A stretch of DNA of 33,553 nucleotides, taken from NCBI GenBank assembly GCA_015064095.1, contig SVSW01000013.1, positions 1 to 33,553 on the forward strand, in the 5' to 3' direction. This stretch comes from Oscillospiraceae bacterium (GTDB lineage: Bacteria > Bacillota > Clostridia > Oscillospirales > CAG-272). Below, piece after piece: positions 8,350-16,245 of the stretch (position 1 is the first letter of the stretch; every line of letters starts with the position of its first letter). The notes under the pieces are model-generated. The model did not search any database and had not been told where the DNA came from. It saw only the letters and a list, made by a program, of their open reading frames with translations. A program made the position numbers and the translations under genes.

Positions 8350-8820
8350 TTACAGTATTTTTTCCATTCCGATCTTTTGCGGCACAAGTCCGAGCTTTTT
8401 ATAAAAGCGCAGGGCGTTCTCGTTGCACGACCAAACGTTTAAGGTCAAATTATAGCAGCCGCTTTTCTTGGCAAAATCGACGACGTATTCGTACAAACCC
8501 TGTCCTATATGCTGACCTCGGCAGGCTTCGTCAACGCAGAGATCGTCAATGTAGAGCGTTTTTATATCGGTCAAAATATTATTGCTTTTGTGTTGAATAA
8601 AAACGCAAAAAGCATACCCGACAACGGTGTTTCGTTCATCGCAGGCAACGAATATGGGGCGAGTATCGTCCCGGATCATTTCGGCAAGCTCGTCATCTTT
8701 ATATTTCTTTGCGCCGGCGCGAAATATATCGGGGCGCCCGGCTTGATGAACATTGAGAACCTGGCAAAGAAGGTCGTTTATTTTATTTATGTCCGAAAAT
8801 TCGGCACGTCATACGGTCAT
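8350..8820 (-). pseudogene. GNAT family N-acetyltransferase with in-frame TGA at codon 4
   Basis: ORF track gives only 8350..8679 (starting at an internal Met). The same frame is open up to 8808 and continues GNAT-like: RAEFSDINKINDLLCQVLNVHQAGRPDIFRAGAKKYKDDELAEMIRDDTRPIFVACDE. The RBS (AAGGAA) and ATG are at 8820, then ACC GTA TGA. Confidence 0.75.
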
Positions 8821-9058
8821 AATTTTCCTTCGATAACTGATGGGATTTTTTGAAATTTTCAGTGCGTTTTTTTGCTATCAAGATCTTCTATATGCCGTGC
8901 ATCATTCAAAAGAAGAACTCTGGGGCAAAAAAGCTCTCCGATTTTATTGGAAAACTCAAGCACAGTAATTGAAGTAAAATCGGGACGAAATGCTCGTGGC
9001 TTCGCGGTCTCATTATATCACATTTTTCGATGCTTTTCAATATTCTTCATGTAATATT

Positions 9059-9241
9059 TCAATAGGCGTTCATGCGTACATCTATTTCATCAATTTTGTT
9101 TAGAATAATAAAATATGCCCGGTCGATTACCTTTCGGGCATATCTTTCGTAATCGTCCCTCGTCGGCTCTTTGAGAAAACTTTGTCGCACGCAGACGAGG
9201 GCATATTTTACTCGATAATAGTATTTGATTTCGTATTCCAT
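9059..9241 (-). CDS. Small hypothetical protein (about 60 aa)
   Basis: MEYEIKYYYRVKYALVCVRQSFLKEPTRDDYERYARKVIDRAYFIILNKIDEIDVRMNAY from ATG 9241 with AAAGGAAG upstream; ORF track starts at 9274. Confidence 0.5.
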   Translation of the reverse strand: MEYEIKYYYRVKYALVCVRQSFLKEPTRDDYERYARKVIDRAYFIILNKIDEIDVRMNAY

Positions 9242-9246
9242 ATAAA

Positions 9247-9291
9247 AACTTCCTTTCGGTCGGGTTATCACCATTATACCGAAAGGAAGTT
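9247..9291. promoter_or_regulatory. Perfect 14-bp inverted repeat overlapping the RBS of the small ORF
   Basis: AACTTCCTTTCGGT (9247-9260) / ACCGAAAGGAAGTT (9278-9291), 17-nt loop. Confidence 0.75.
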
Positions 9292-9316
9292 ATAAGTCCA
9301 GATAAATATTTGAAAA

Positions 9317-9670
9317 TTATTTGTTATCAATTTTCTTTTCAATCGTAATACAAGATGAGGTAAGCATTCTTTGAATTCTTCCGCAGAGATTGCGGTAGGT
9401 TTTGAAAGTTTCCTCGTCGATAACTTTCGTATTAAAGAGTAATTTGAGCCAGCTTTCCGTTTCAACGCACTCTTTTCTTGCAATCTTGAATTTGGAAAGC
9501 ATATCGGCAAGACTTTGAGGATATTGCGCCTCGGTGATATTGGCAAACACGCTTGACGAGGATTTGCGTAGTTGGAAAACGGTATTGGAATTGCCGCTGA
9601 TAGATTTACAGATCAATTCGCACTTGGTGGCAAGTTCTTCCGAGTATTCAAGTAATAAGTTTTTAGCCAT
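9317..9670 (-). CDS. Four-helix-bundle protein (23S rRNA IVP / Avd-like family)
   Basis: 117 aa; 'LLLEYSEELATKCELICKSI...QLRKSSSSVFANITEAQYPQSLADMLSKFKIARKECVETESWLKLL' is the pattern of this family. Confidence 0.85.
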   Translation of the reverse strand: MAKNLLLEYSEELATKCELICKSISGNSNTVFQLRKSSSSVFANITEAQYPQSLADMLSKFKIARKECVETESWLKLLFNTKVIDEETFKTYRNLCGRIQRMLTSSCITIEKKIDNK

Positions 9671-9696
9671 ATCGTTCTCCTTTCGCGTCCTCGCAT

Positions 9697-9904
9697 CCTA
9701 ATCAGCCCGTAGGGCTGTATGTAATCAAGGCGAAGCCTTGAATGTAATCCGCCGCAGGCGGTATGGAATCACGGCAACGCCGTGTATGTTATCAAGCCGA
9801 AGGCGAGGGGGAATACACGCTAATGCGTGATGCCATACTGCGCGGGGCGCAGATTACATACACGCCCAAAGGGCGTGATTACATACCAATCCTTCGGATT
9901 GGAT
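9697..9904. repeat. Bidirectional array of about nine mini-hairpins with conserved linker TATGTAATC (left half) / GATTACATA (right half)
   Basis: Hairpins at 9704-9716, 9726-9740, 9749-9761, 9770-9784, 9796-9804 (short), 9816-9829, 9838-9852, 9861-9877, 9886-9902. Stem sequences differ; loops are 3-4 nt. Confidence 0.9.
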
Positions 9905-9942
9905 AAAAAATTAAGCAACCCGATTGGGTTGCTTAATTTTTT
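9905..9942. terminator. Terminator of tRNA-Cys
   Basis: 17-bp perfect inverted repeat AAAAAATTAAGCAACCC-GATT-GGGTTGCTTAATTTTTT. Confidence 0.9.
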
Positions 9943-10015
9943 GGAGGCGCCACCCGGAATCGGACCGGGGATGAAGGTTTTGCAGACCTCTGCCTTACCG
10001 CTTGGCTATGGCGCC
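9942..10015 (-). tRNA. tRNA-Cys(GCA)
   Basis: Reverse complement GGCGCCATAGCCAAGCGGTAAGGC...CTGCAAA...CCCGGTCCGATTCCGGGTGGCGCCTCCA. Confidence 0.95.
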
Positions 10016-10034
10016 GTTTTTTCACAACGGGGAT

Positions 10035-10063
10035 ATTATATCACGCACATTTGCTTTTGTCAA
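10035..10063 (-). promoter_or_regulatory. Promoter for tRNA-Cys
   Basis: Minus strand TTGACA (10063-10058), 17-nt spacer, TATAAT (10040-10035). Confidence 0.85.
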
Positions 10064-10176
10064 TCCCTTTTTCAAAATTCTTTCTCATTTTCCGAAAAAT
10101 GTTCGCGCGCGTGCGCTATATTTATATTAATATTTGTTGTATATAGTAATATTTCAGATTAATAAGTCGAATAACA

Positions 10177-10205
10177 TTGACAATATAGCCGTTGTGTGCT
10201 ATAAT
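10177..10205 (+). promoter_or_regulatory. Promoter for polysaccharide operon
   Basis: TTGACA (10177-10182), 17-nt spacer, TATAAT (10200-10205); about 90 nt leader before ATG 10302. Confidence 0.85.
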
Positions 10206-10301
10206 TACAGTGTATATTTGCGCGTATAGCAGTCATATGCGCGGTATATATTAAAATACGGGGCGAAAAGCCCTGCCGATCATAATAGTGTGAGGTGGAT
10301 C

Positions 10302-10916
10302 ATGTATACAAAATTTTTTAAAAGACTTATCGATATAATCCTTTCCGCGCTTGGACTTATCGTTTTGGCATTGCCAATGCTGATCGTTGCGATCGTCATA
10401 AGATGCGAGGATCCGGGCCCTGTTATATTTAAGCAAAAACGCGTCGGTAAAAACAAAAAGCTCTTCTCACTTTATAAATTTCGCAGCATGAAAATGGATA
10501 CTCCGCACGATATGCCGACCCATATGCTTGAAAATCCCGATCAGTACATACTCAAAGTCGGAAGATTTATCCGCAAAACCAGTATAGATGAGTTGCCGCA
10601 GCTGGTAAATATATTCAAGGGAGATATGTCTGTTATCGGTCCTCGCCCGGCGCTTTGGAATCAGGACGATCTTATCTCGGAGCGCGATAAATACGGAGCA
10701 AACGATATCCGTCCGGGACTTACCGGTTGGGCTCAGATAAACGGGCGCGACGAGCTTGAGATACCCGTGAAAGCAAAGCTTGACGGTGAATATGTTGAAA
10801 AAATGAGTTTTGTTTTCGATATAAAATGCTTTTTTGGCACGATAAAGTCCGTTCTCAAAAGCGAAGGCGTCGTTGAGGGCGGTACGGGTGAGATCAAAAA
10901 GAACAAAAAAGGCTGA
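10302..10916 (+). CDS. Initiating sugar transferase (bacterial sugar transferase, undecaprenyl-phosphate sugar-1-P transferase)
   Basis: 'FFKRLIDIILSALGLIVLALP', 'FKQKRVGKNKKLFSLYKFRSMK', 'GRFIRKTSIDELPQLVNIFKGDMSVIGPRPAL', 'PGLTGWAQINGRD'. Confidence 0.95.
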   Translation: MYTKFFKRLIDIILSALGLIVLALPMLIVAIVIRCEDPGPVIFKQKRVGKNKKLFSLYKFRSMKMDTPHDMPTHMLENPDQYILKVGRFIRKTSIDELPQLVNIFKGDMSVIGPRPALWNQDDLISERDKYGANDIRPGLTGWAQINGRDELEIPVKAKLDGEYVEKMSFVFDIKCFFGTIKSVLKSEGVVEGGTGEIKKNKKG

Positions 10917-10933
10917 TATTATTGGGTGAACAT

Positions 10934-11815
10934 ATGAAAAAGATACTTATAACGGGTGCGGGCAGCTATATCGGCACATCGTTTGAGAAATATATAAATT
11001 TGAATTATCCCGATGATTATTCCGTTGACACGGTTGACATGCTTGACGGATCATGGAGAGAAAAAGATTTTTCAGGATATGATTGTGTATTTCATGTTGC
11101 CGGTATCGCTCATGCAGACGTGGGCAATGTTTCGGACGAAACGCGGGCACTTTACTATAAGGTCAACACGGATCTGACCGTTGAGACCGCGAAAAAAGCA
11201 AAGGAAAGCTCGGTTGCGCAGTTTATTTTCATGAGCTCTGCCATAGTGTACGGTGACAGCGCGCCTATCGGAAAAAATAAGACAATAAAGAAGGATACGT
11301 CACCCGAGCCTTCAAACTTTTACGGTGACAGCAAGATGCAAGCCGAAAACGGCATACTGCCCTTGCAGGACGAAGCTTTCCGTGTCGTTGTTTTGCGTCC
11401 GCCAATGATATACGGGCAGGGTAGCCGAGGAAATTATCCCGTGCTTTCAAAATTCGCAAGAAAGCTGCCGATATTCCCGTATGTAAAAAACGAAAGATCC
11501 ATGCTCTACGTTGAAAATCTTTGTGAATTCGTGCGCCTTATGGTCGATAATAATGAGAGTGGCATTTTCCACCCTCAAAATGCAGAGTACAGCAACACCT
11601 CCGAGCTTGTAAAGATGATCGCAGAGGCTCGTGGGAAAAAGATACTTCTTGTCAAGGGCTTCGCCTGGGCGCTTAAGCTCATGAGCCGTATGACAGGTCT
11701 TATCAACAAGGCGTTCGGAAACATGAGCTATGATATGACGATCAGCGAGTATAAGGATAATTACAGAATTTTTGATTTGAAGGACAGCATAAAAAGGACT
11801 GAAAAAGACATATGA
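10934..11815 (+). CDS. NAD-dependent epimerase/dehydratase (extended SDR)
   Basis: 'KILITGAGSYIGTSF', 'FMSSAIVYGDS', YxxxK in 'YGDSKMQAE', 'VVLRPPMIYGQGSRGN'. ATG 10934 used; ORF track starts at TTG 10922. Confidence 0.9.
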   Translation: MKKILITGAGSYIGTSFEKYINLNYPDDYSVDTVDMLDGSWREKDFSGYDCVFHVAGIAHADVGNVSDETRALYYKVNTDLTVETAKKAKESSVAQFIFMSSAIVYGDSAPIGKNKTIKKDTSPEPSNFYGDSKMQAENGILPLQDEAFRVVVLRPPMIYGQGSRGNYPVLSKFARKLPIFPYVKNERSMLYVENLCEFVRLMVDNNESGIFHPQNAEYSNTSELVKMIAEARGKKILLVKGFAWALKLMSRMTGLINKAFGNMSYDMTISEYKDNYRIFDLKDSIKRTEKDI

Positions 11816-12996
11816 AGATACTTGTTGTTTCTCAGTATTTCTATCCCGAGAACTTTAGGGTCAACGCCCTTTGCGAGGAGCTTGTTCGCCGCGGACACGA
11901 TGTGACCGTGCTGACGGGATATCCTCAGTATCCTCAGGGAAAGATATATGACGGTTATGGCTTCGGAGTGCCGTACGAAAAAGAGTGGAACGGAGTTAAG
12001 ATAGAGCGCGTTAAGGTCAGGCCGCGCGGAAAAACGCCCGTCGGTCTTTTGCTCAACTGCTATACTTTTGTGAGCCAAGGCAAAAAATGGGTCAGAAAAT
12101 GCAAAGAGAAATTCGATGCGGTCTATGTTTTTGAGGTCTCACCCGTCACCGTCGGCTTGCCTGCGGTGGCGTATAAAAAGAAATTCGGCACGCCCGTTTA
12201 CTTTAATGTTCAGGACCTTTGGCCCGAAAACGTTGAGATCGTGCTCGGAATTCACAGTAAGCTTATAATCGGAGCTATAAATAAGATAGTCGATAAGATA
12301 TATTCGGCGAGTGACAAGATACTTTGCTCTTCAAATTCGTTCGTTGAAAACATCGCGGCACGCGGCGTTTCGAGGGACAAGCTCGTATTTTGGCCACAGT
12401 TTTGTAATGAGCCACAGCTTGACGGAGCCGAAAAGCCCGATTGCTATTCCGATGAATTTTTCAATATCGTGTTCACGGGTAATATCGGTGAGGCTCAGGG
12501 ACTTGATCTGCTTGCCGATGCCGCTGCCAAGCTTCGGGATACAAATGTTCGGTGGTTTCTCGTCGGTGACGGCAGAGCGAGAGAAAATCTTGAGAATTAC
12601 GTTGACGAGAACGGGCTTACCGATACGGTGAAATTTGTCGGCAGGGTCTCGGAAAACGAGGCGAACAGATATATTCATTTTGCGGATTGCGCTTATCTTT
12701 CATTCAAGAACAACAGGCTTTTTGATATGACTTTGCCGGCAAAGCTTCAGTCATATATGGCGTGCGGCACGCCGATACTTGCGGCGGCAGGGGGCGAGAG
12801 CGCCCGCGTTGTTAAAGAGGCTCAGTGCGGATTTGTGTGCGAGCAAAATGCAGAAAAGCTTGCCGAAACGGTCAGAAACGAGGTCTTGGTATCGGACGGG
12901 CTTGCGCTTATGAGAAAAAAATCAAGAGAGTATTTTGAAAATAATTTCACAAAGGAGCTCGTTGTCGGTCGCCTTGAAGAAATGATGAAAGAATAA
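11812..12996 (+). CDS. Glycosyltransferase family 4 (WbuB-like, candidate L-FucNAc transferase)
   Basis: 'MKILVVSQYFYPENFRVNALCEELVRRGHDVTVLTGYPQYPQGKIYDGYG' resembles WbuB. ATGA overlap with previous gene. Confidence 0.87.
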   Translation: MKILVVSQYFYPENFRVNALCEELVRRGHDVTVLTGYPQYPQGKIYDGYGFGVPYEKEWNGVKIERVKVRPRGKTPVGLLLNCYTFVSQGKKWVRKCKEKFDAVYVFEVSPVTVGLPAVAYKKKFGTPVYFNVQDLWPENVEIVLGIHSKLIIGAINKIVDKIYSASDKILCSSNSFVENIAARGVSRDKLVFWPQFCNEPQLDGAEKPDCYSDEFFNIVFTGNIGEAQGLDLLADAAAKLRDTNVRWFLVGDGRARENLENYVDENGLTDTVKFVGRVSENEANRYIHFADCAYLSFKNNRLFDMTLPAKLQSYMACGTPILAAAGGESARVVKEAQCGFVCEQNAEKLAETVRNEVLVSDGLALMRKKSREYFENNFTKELVVGRLEEMMKE

Positions 12997-13015
12997 AGTT
13001 ACGGAGTTTTGATAT

Positions 13016-14143
13016 ATGCGAGTTTTACTTATAAATTCGGTTTGCGGTATAAGAAGCACCGGAAGAATATGTACCGATATTGCGAATGCACTTTCCGCCG
13101 AGGGTCATGAGGTCAAAATCGCGTACGGACGCGAAACAGTGCCGGAAAAATATCAAAAATACGCAGTTAAGATCGGTAACGGCACCGATCAGAAGCTCCA
13201 CGGTGTGCTCACTCGCGTTTTTGATAAGCACGGCTTCGGTTCGAAAAAAGTGACCGCGGATTTCCTTGAATGGGCGGAAAAATATGACCCCGATATTTTA
13301 TGGCTGCATAATATTCATGGGTATTATATAAATATCGAAATGCTCTTTAAATGGATAAAAACGCGCCCCGATATGCAGGTCAAATGGACGTTGCACGATT
13401 GCTGGGCGTTTACGGGTCATTGCTCGCATTTCGCCTTTGCAAAGTGCAATAAGTGGAAGGAGCACTGCGAAAGCTGTCCGCAGAAGGGAATGTATCCTAC
13501 AAGCCTTCTTAAAGATAACAGCTATGATAATTTCGAACGCAAAAAAGCCGCTTTTACGGGAGTTCGAAATATGACGCTCATAACTCCGTCAAAATGGCTT
13601 GGGGATCTTGTGTCCGAGAGCTTTTTGGGAGAGTACCCCGTTGAGGTAAAATATAATACGATAGATACGTCCGTATTTAAGCCCACTCCAAGTGATTTCA
13701 GAAAAAAATATGGGCTTGAAGATAAAAAGATCATACTCGGTGTTGCCAGCGCATGGAGCGAGCGCAAGGGACTTTATGATTTTATCAAGCTTTCCTCGAT
13801 GCTTGACGAAAATTATACCATAGTGCTTGTCGGATTGACCGAAAAGCAGCTTGAGGAGCTTCCCGAAGGCATAATGGGAATAAGACGAACTAACAGCGTG
13901 CAAGAGCTCGCCGAAATATATACGGCGGCAGACGTGTTCTTTAATCCCACGTATGAGGATAATTACCCAACGACCAATTTGGAGGCTCAGGCTTGCAACA
14001 CGCCGTGCGTAACGTACAGAACGGGCGGAAGCGTTGAGTCTGTGCCTGCCGAAAACGTGATAGAGCAGGGCGAGCTTGAGGCTTTTATTGCACTGCTTTC
14101 ATCAGAGCTTTCAGTCAATGAGATCTTTGGTGGGGGAAAATAA
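13016..14143 (+). CDS. Glycosyltransferase (GT4-like)
   Basis: 'MRVLLINSVCGIRSTGRICTDIANALSAEGHEVKIAYGR...LWLHNIHGYYIN...WTLHDCWAFTGHC...FFNPTYEDNYPTTNLEAQACNTPCVTYRTGGSVE'. Confidence 0.9.
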   Translation: MRVLLINSVCGIRSTGRICTDIANALSAEGHEVKIAYGRETVPEKYQKYAVKIGNGTDQKLHGVLTRVFDKHGFGSKKVTADFLEWAEKYDPDILWLHNIHGYYINIEMLFKWIKTRPDMQVKWTLHDCWAFTGHCSHFAFAKCNKWKEHCESCPQKGMYPTSLLKDNSYDNFERKKAAFTGVRNMTLITPSKWLGDLVSESFLGEYPVEVKYNTIDTSVFKPTPSDFRKKYGLEDKKIILGVASAWSERKGLYDFIKLSSMLDENYTIVLVGLTEKQLEELPEGIMGIRRTNSVQELAEIYTAADVFFNPTYEDNYPTTNLEAQACNTPCVTYRTGGSVESVPAENVIEQGELEAFIALLSSELSVNEIFGGGK

Positions 14144-15247
14144 ATGACAGTATACATTGTTTTATTGGGGATACTTTTTGTTTTTACGATGCTTTATGAC
14201 AGAAAGTTCTCCGGAAAGCAAAAGAAATCGGCGCTTAGGCTGTGCGGATTTCTCATGTTCGTGCTGTTTTTGGTGGCTGCGCTTCGAAGAAATGTCGGAA
14301 CGGATTACGCTAACTATAAACAGGCCTTTGAGTATTATTTAGCCGGAATAAACCCGACTTGGTTCAATTTTGAGGAGGGCTTCGTTTTCCTCATTAAGCT
14401 GTTTACGGGGCTTAAGCTCGATATTCAGATCTGGTTCGCGGCCTTCGCCGGCATCAGTATGTATTTTACGTTCAGAAGCTATAAAAAAAGCTCACTCAAC
14501 GTAATGTTCAGCGTATATCTCTATTTTGCTCTTTATTTCTATTTCGGATCGCTGAACGTAGTAAGGCAGTTTATTGCGCTTTCGTTTGTGCTTTGCGCGA
14601 TCGGGGCATTGATAAAGAAGCAATATTTTAAATATATCGTTTGGATATTGCTTGCAAGCCTTTTCCACACCACGGCGCTGATCATGCTGCCTTTTGCACT
14701 GATCGCAGCACACAAGTCACGGATACCCGCATATGTTTGGGCAGGCCTTTCGGTGCTTTTTGTGGCGTTTTTCGCGAAGCCTCTTATGAGCTTTCTTGCA
14801 ATGCTGCTCCCGAAATACGCGGCATATCTCAATTATAGCGGCGGAGGAGCAAGCGTTAATCTTATAATATCGGTCGCAACGCTTTTGTTGCTTGATCTTG
14901 CAGGAAAAAGGATTCAACGCATGGACACGCTGCCGCAGATCGGAAACGAGCTGTATTCAGATCGCAAGAACGTTAACCGAATGATGGCAATATTTGAAAA
15001 CGCAAGCATTTTCAGCATTTGCTTTTATTCTCTGGCATCAACAAATACGCTGTTTTCAAGAATTGCGATGTATTTTTACATTGTCGGCACGCTGTCTATT
15101 CCTTTTGCCGTCTATTTCGCTTTCGGCAAACGAAAAGGTCTTGCTAAATTTACTATATGCTTGATATGCGCTGCGGTATGTGTCTATTATCTGATGGGTA
15201 ACAACTCGGGCGTTGTGCCTTATGACTGGATATTTACTCAAAGTTAA
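14144..15247 (+). CDS. EpsG-family membrane protein (candidate Wzy polymerase)
   Basis: 367 aa polytopic; 'RRNVGTDYANYKQAFEYYLAG...NVVRQFIALSFVLCAI...FHTTALIMLP'. Confidence 0.85.
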   Translation: MTVYIVLLGILFVFTMLYDRKFSGKQKKSALRLCGFLMFVLFLVAALRRNVGTDYANYKQAFEYYLAGINPTWFNFEEGFVFLIKLFTGLKLDIQIWFAAFAGISMYFTFRSYKKSSLNVMFSVYLYFALYFYFGSLNVVRQFIALSFVLCAIGALIKKQYFKYIVWILLASLFHTTALIMLPFALIAAHKSRIPAYVWAGLSVLFVAFFAKPLMSFLAMLLPKYAAYLNYSGGGASVNLIISVATLLLLDLAGKRIQRMDTLPQIGNELYSDRKNVNRMMAIFENASIFSICFYSLASTNTLFSRIAMYFYIVGTLSIPFAVYFAFGKRKGLAKFTICLICAAVCVYYLMGNNSGVVPYDWIFTQS

Positions 15248-15273
15248 TTCAAAGAACCAAGGGAGAACGGATT

Positions 15274-16245
15274 TTGGATAATAAGATAATGGTCAGTGTG
15301 TACTGCACTGCGTACAATCATCGGGATTATATAAGAAAATGCCTTGAGGGCTTCGTAAATCAGAAAACAAATTTTGCATTTGAGATTATAGTTAACGATG
15401 ATCTGTCGAAAGACGGTACTGCCGATATAATACGGGAATTTGAAGAAAAATATCCCGATATCATGAGACCCATATATCAAACCGAAAATCAGTATTCGCA
15501 GAATATTTCCATATTTTTTAATCACTTTCTGCCGCGCGCGAGGGGAAAATATTTTGCCATTTGCGAGGGCGACGATTATTGGACCGATGAATATAAGCTC
15601 CAAAAGCAATTTGACGCTATGGAGGCTCACCCCGAAATCAATATCTGCGCTCACGCGGTCGAGCAGATAAATGTGAGAACAGGCAAGACGATAGCGATCA
15701 TCGCGCCGAGGGAAAAAAGCACGGTGATTCCCACCGAGGACGTTATATTCGGCGGCGGCGGCTTCGTTGGCACGAACTCTCTGTTCTTGCGAACCGATGT
15801 TTACAGAAATGCTCCGGAATTTTTCAAGAATTTCGCGTATGATTACACATTTCAAATACTCGGTTCTCTCGGTGGAGGTATGCTTTATATCTCGGACTGT
15901 ATGTCCGTATACAATTATCTCACGGCAGGCTCTTACAGCGAGCGTCGCGAAAAGCAAGCCAAGGAAATGGCAAAAAGCTTCAATGAGAGCTGCATAAAAA
16001 TGCTAAACTCGCTGAACGAATATACTGACGGTAGGTACGAAAAAGCGATCGAAGAAACTCTGCTTTTGCGTGAAATGAGCGCTTTGGCGGAGGATCACAA
16101 ATTCAAGGAATTAAAGGATCCCAAATACAGATCCGTATATAAAAAGCTGCCGATCTCAAAAAGGGTGAAGATGCGTATCAAGGCGATGTCCCCCGCGCTG
16201 ACGAGGTTCGTTCGTAAGTATATACGGAAAGGGGGCTCGCGATGA
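15274..16245 (+). CDS. Glycosyltransferase family 2
   Basis: 'MVSVYCTAYNHRDYIRKCLEGFVNQKTNFAFEIIVNDDLSKDGTADIIREFEEKYPD...FAICEGDDYWTDEYKLQKQ'. Confidence 0.92.
   Translation: MDNKIMVSVYCTAYNHRDYIRKCLEGFVNQKTNFAFEIIVNDDLSKDGTADIIREFEEKYPDIMRPIYQTENQYSQNISIFFNHFLPRARGKYFAICEGDDYWTDEYKLQKQFDAMEAHPEINICAHAVEQINVRTGKTIAIIAPREKSTVIPTEDVIFGGGGFVGTNSLFLRTDVYRNAPEFFKNFAYDYTFQILGSLGGGMLYISDCMSVYNYLTAGSYSERREKQAKEMAKSFNESCIKMLNSLNEYTDGRYEKAIEETLLLREMSALAEDHKFKELKDPKYRSVYKKLPISKRVKMRIKAMSPALTRFVRKYIRKGGSR

Noticed and set aside
8173-8442. 89-aa plus ORF
   Set aside because: Runs across tRNA-Phe, tRNA-Gly and the terminator; not coding.
8872-9054. 60-aa plus ORF with 'VIEVKSG'
   Set aside because: No RBS, ends in low-complexity sequence, and the opposite strand frame looks at least as coding-like; kept only as an ambiguous remnant.
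9274-9546. 90-aa minus ORF in a different frame within the four-helix-bundle gene
   Set aside because: Overlaps the recognisable four-helix-bundle frame; no support.
9697-9904. Possible CRISPR array
   Set aside because: Units are self-complementary hairpins with a 9-nt linker and reversed polarity halfway; no constant repeat of 24-40 bp and no unique spacers of uniform length, and no cas genes nearby.
9827-10162. 111-aa plus ORF
   Set aside because: Covers half of the hairpin array, the terminator and tRNA-Cys antisense; spurious.
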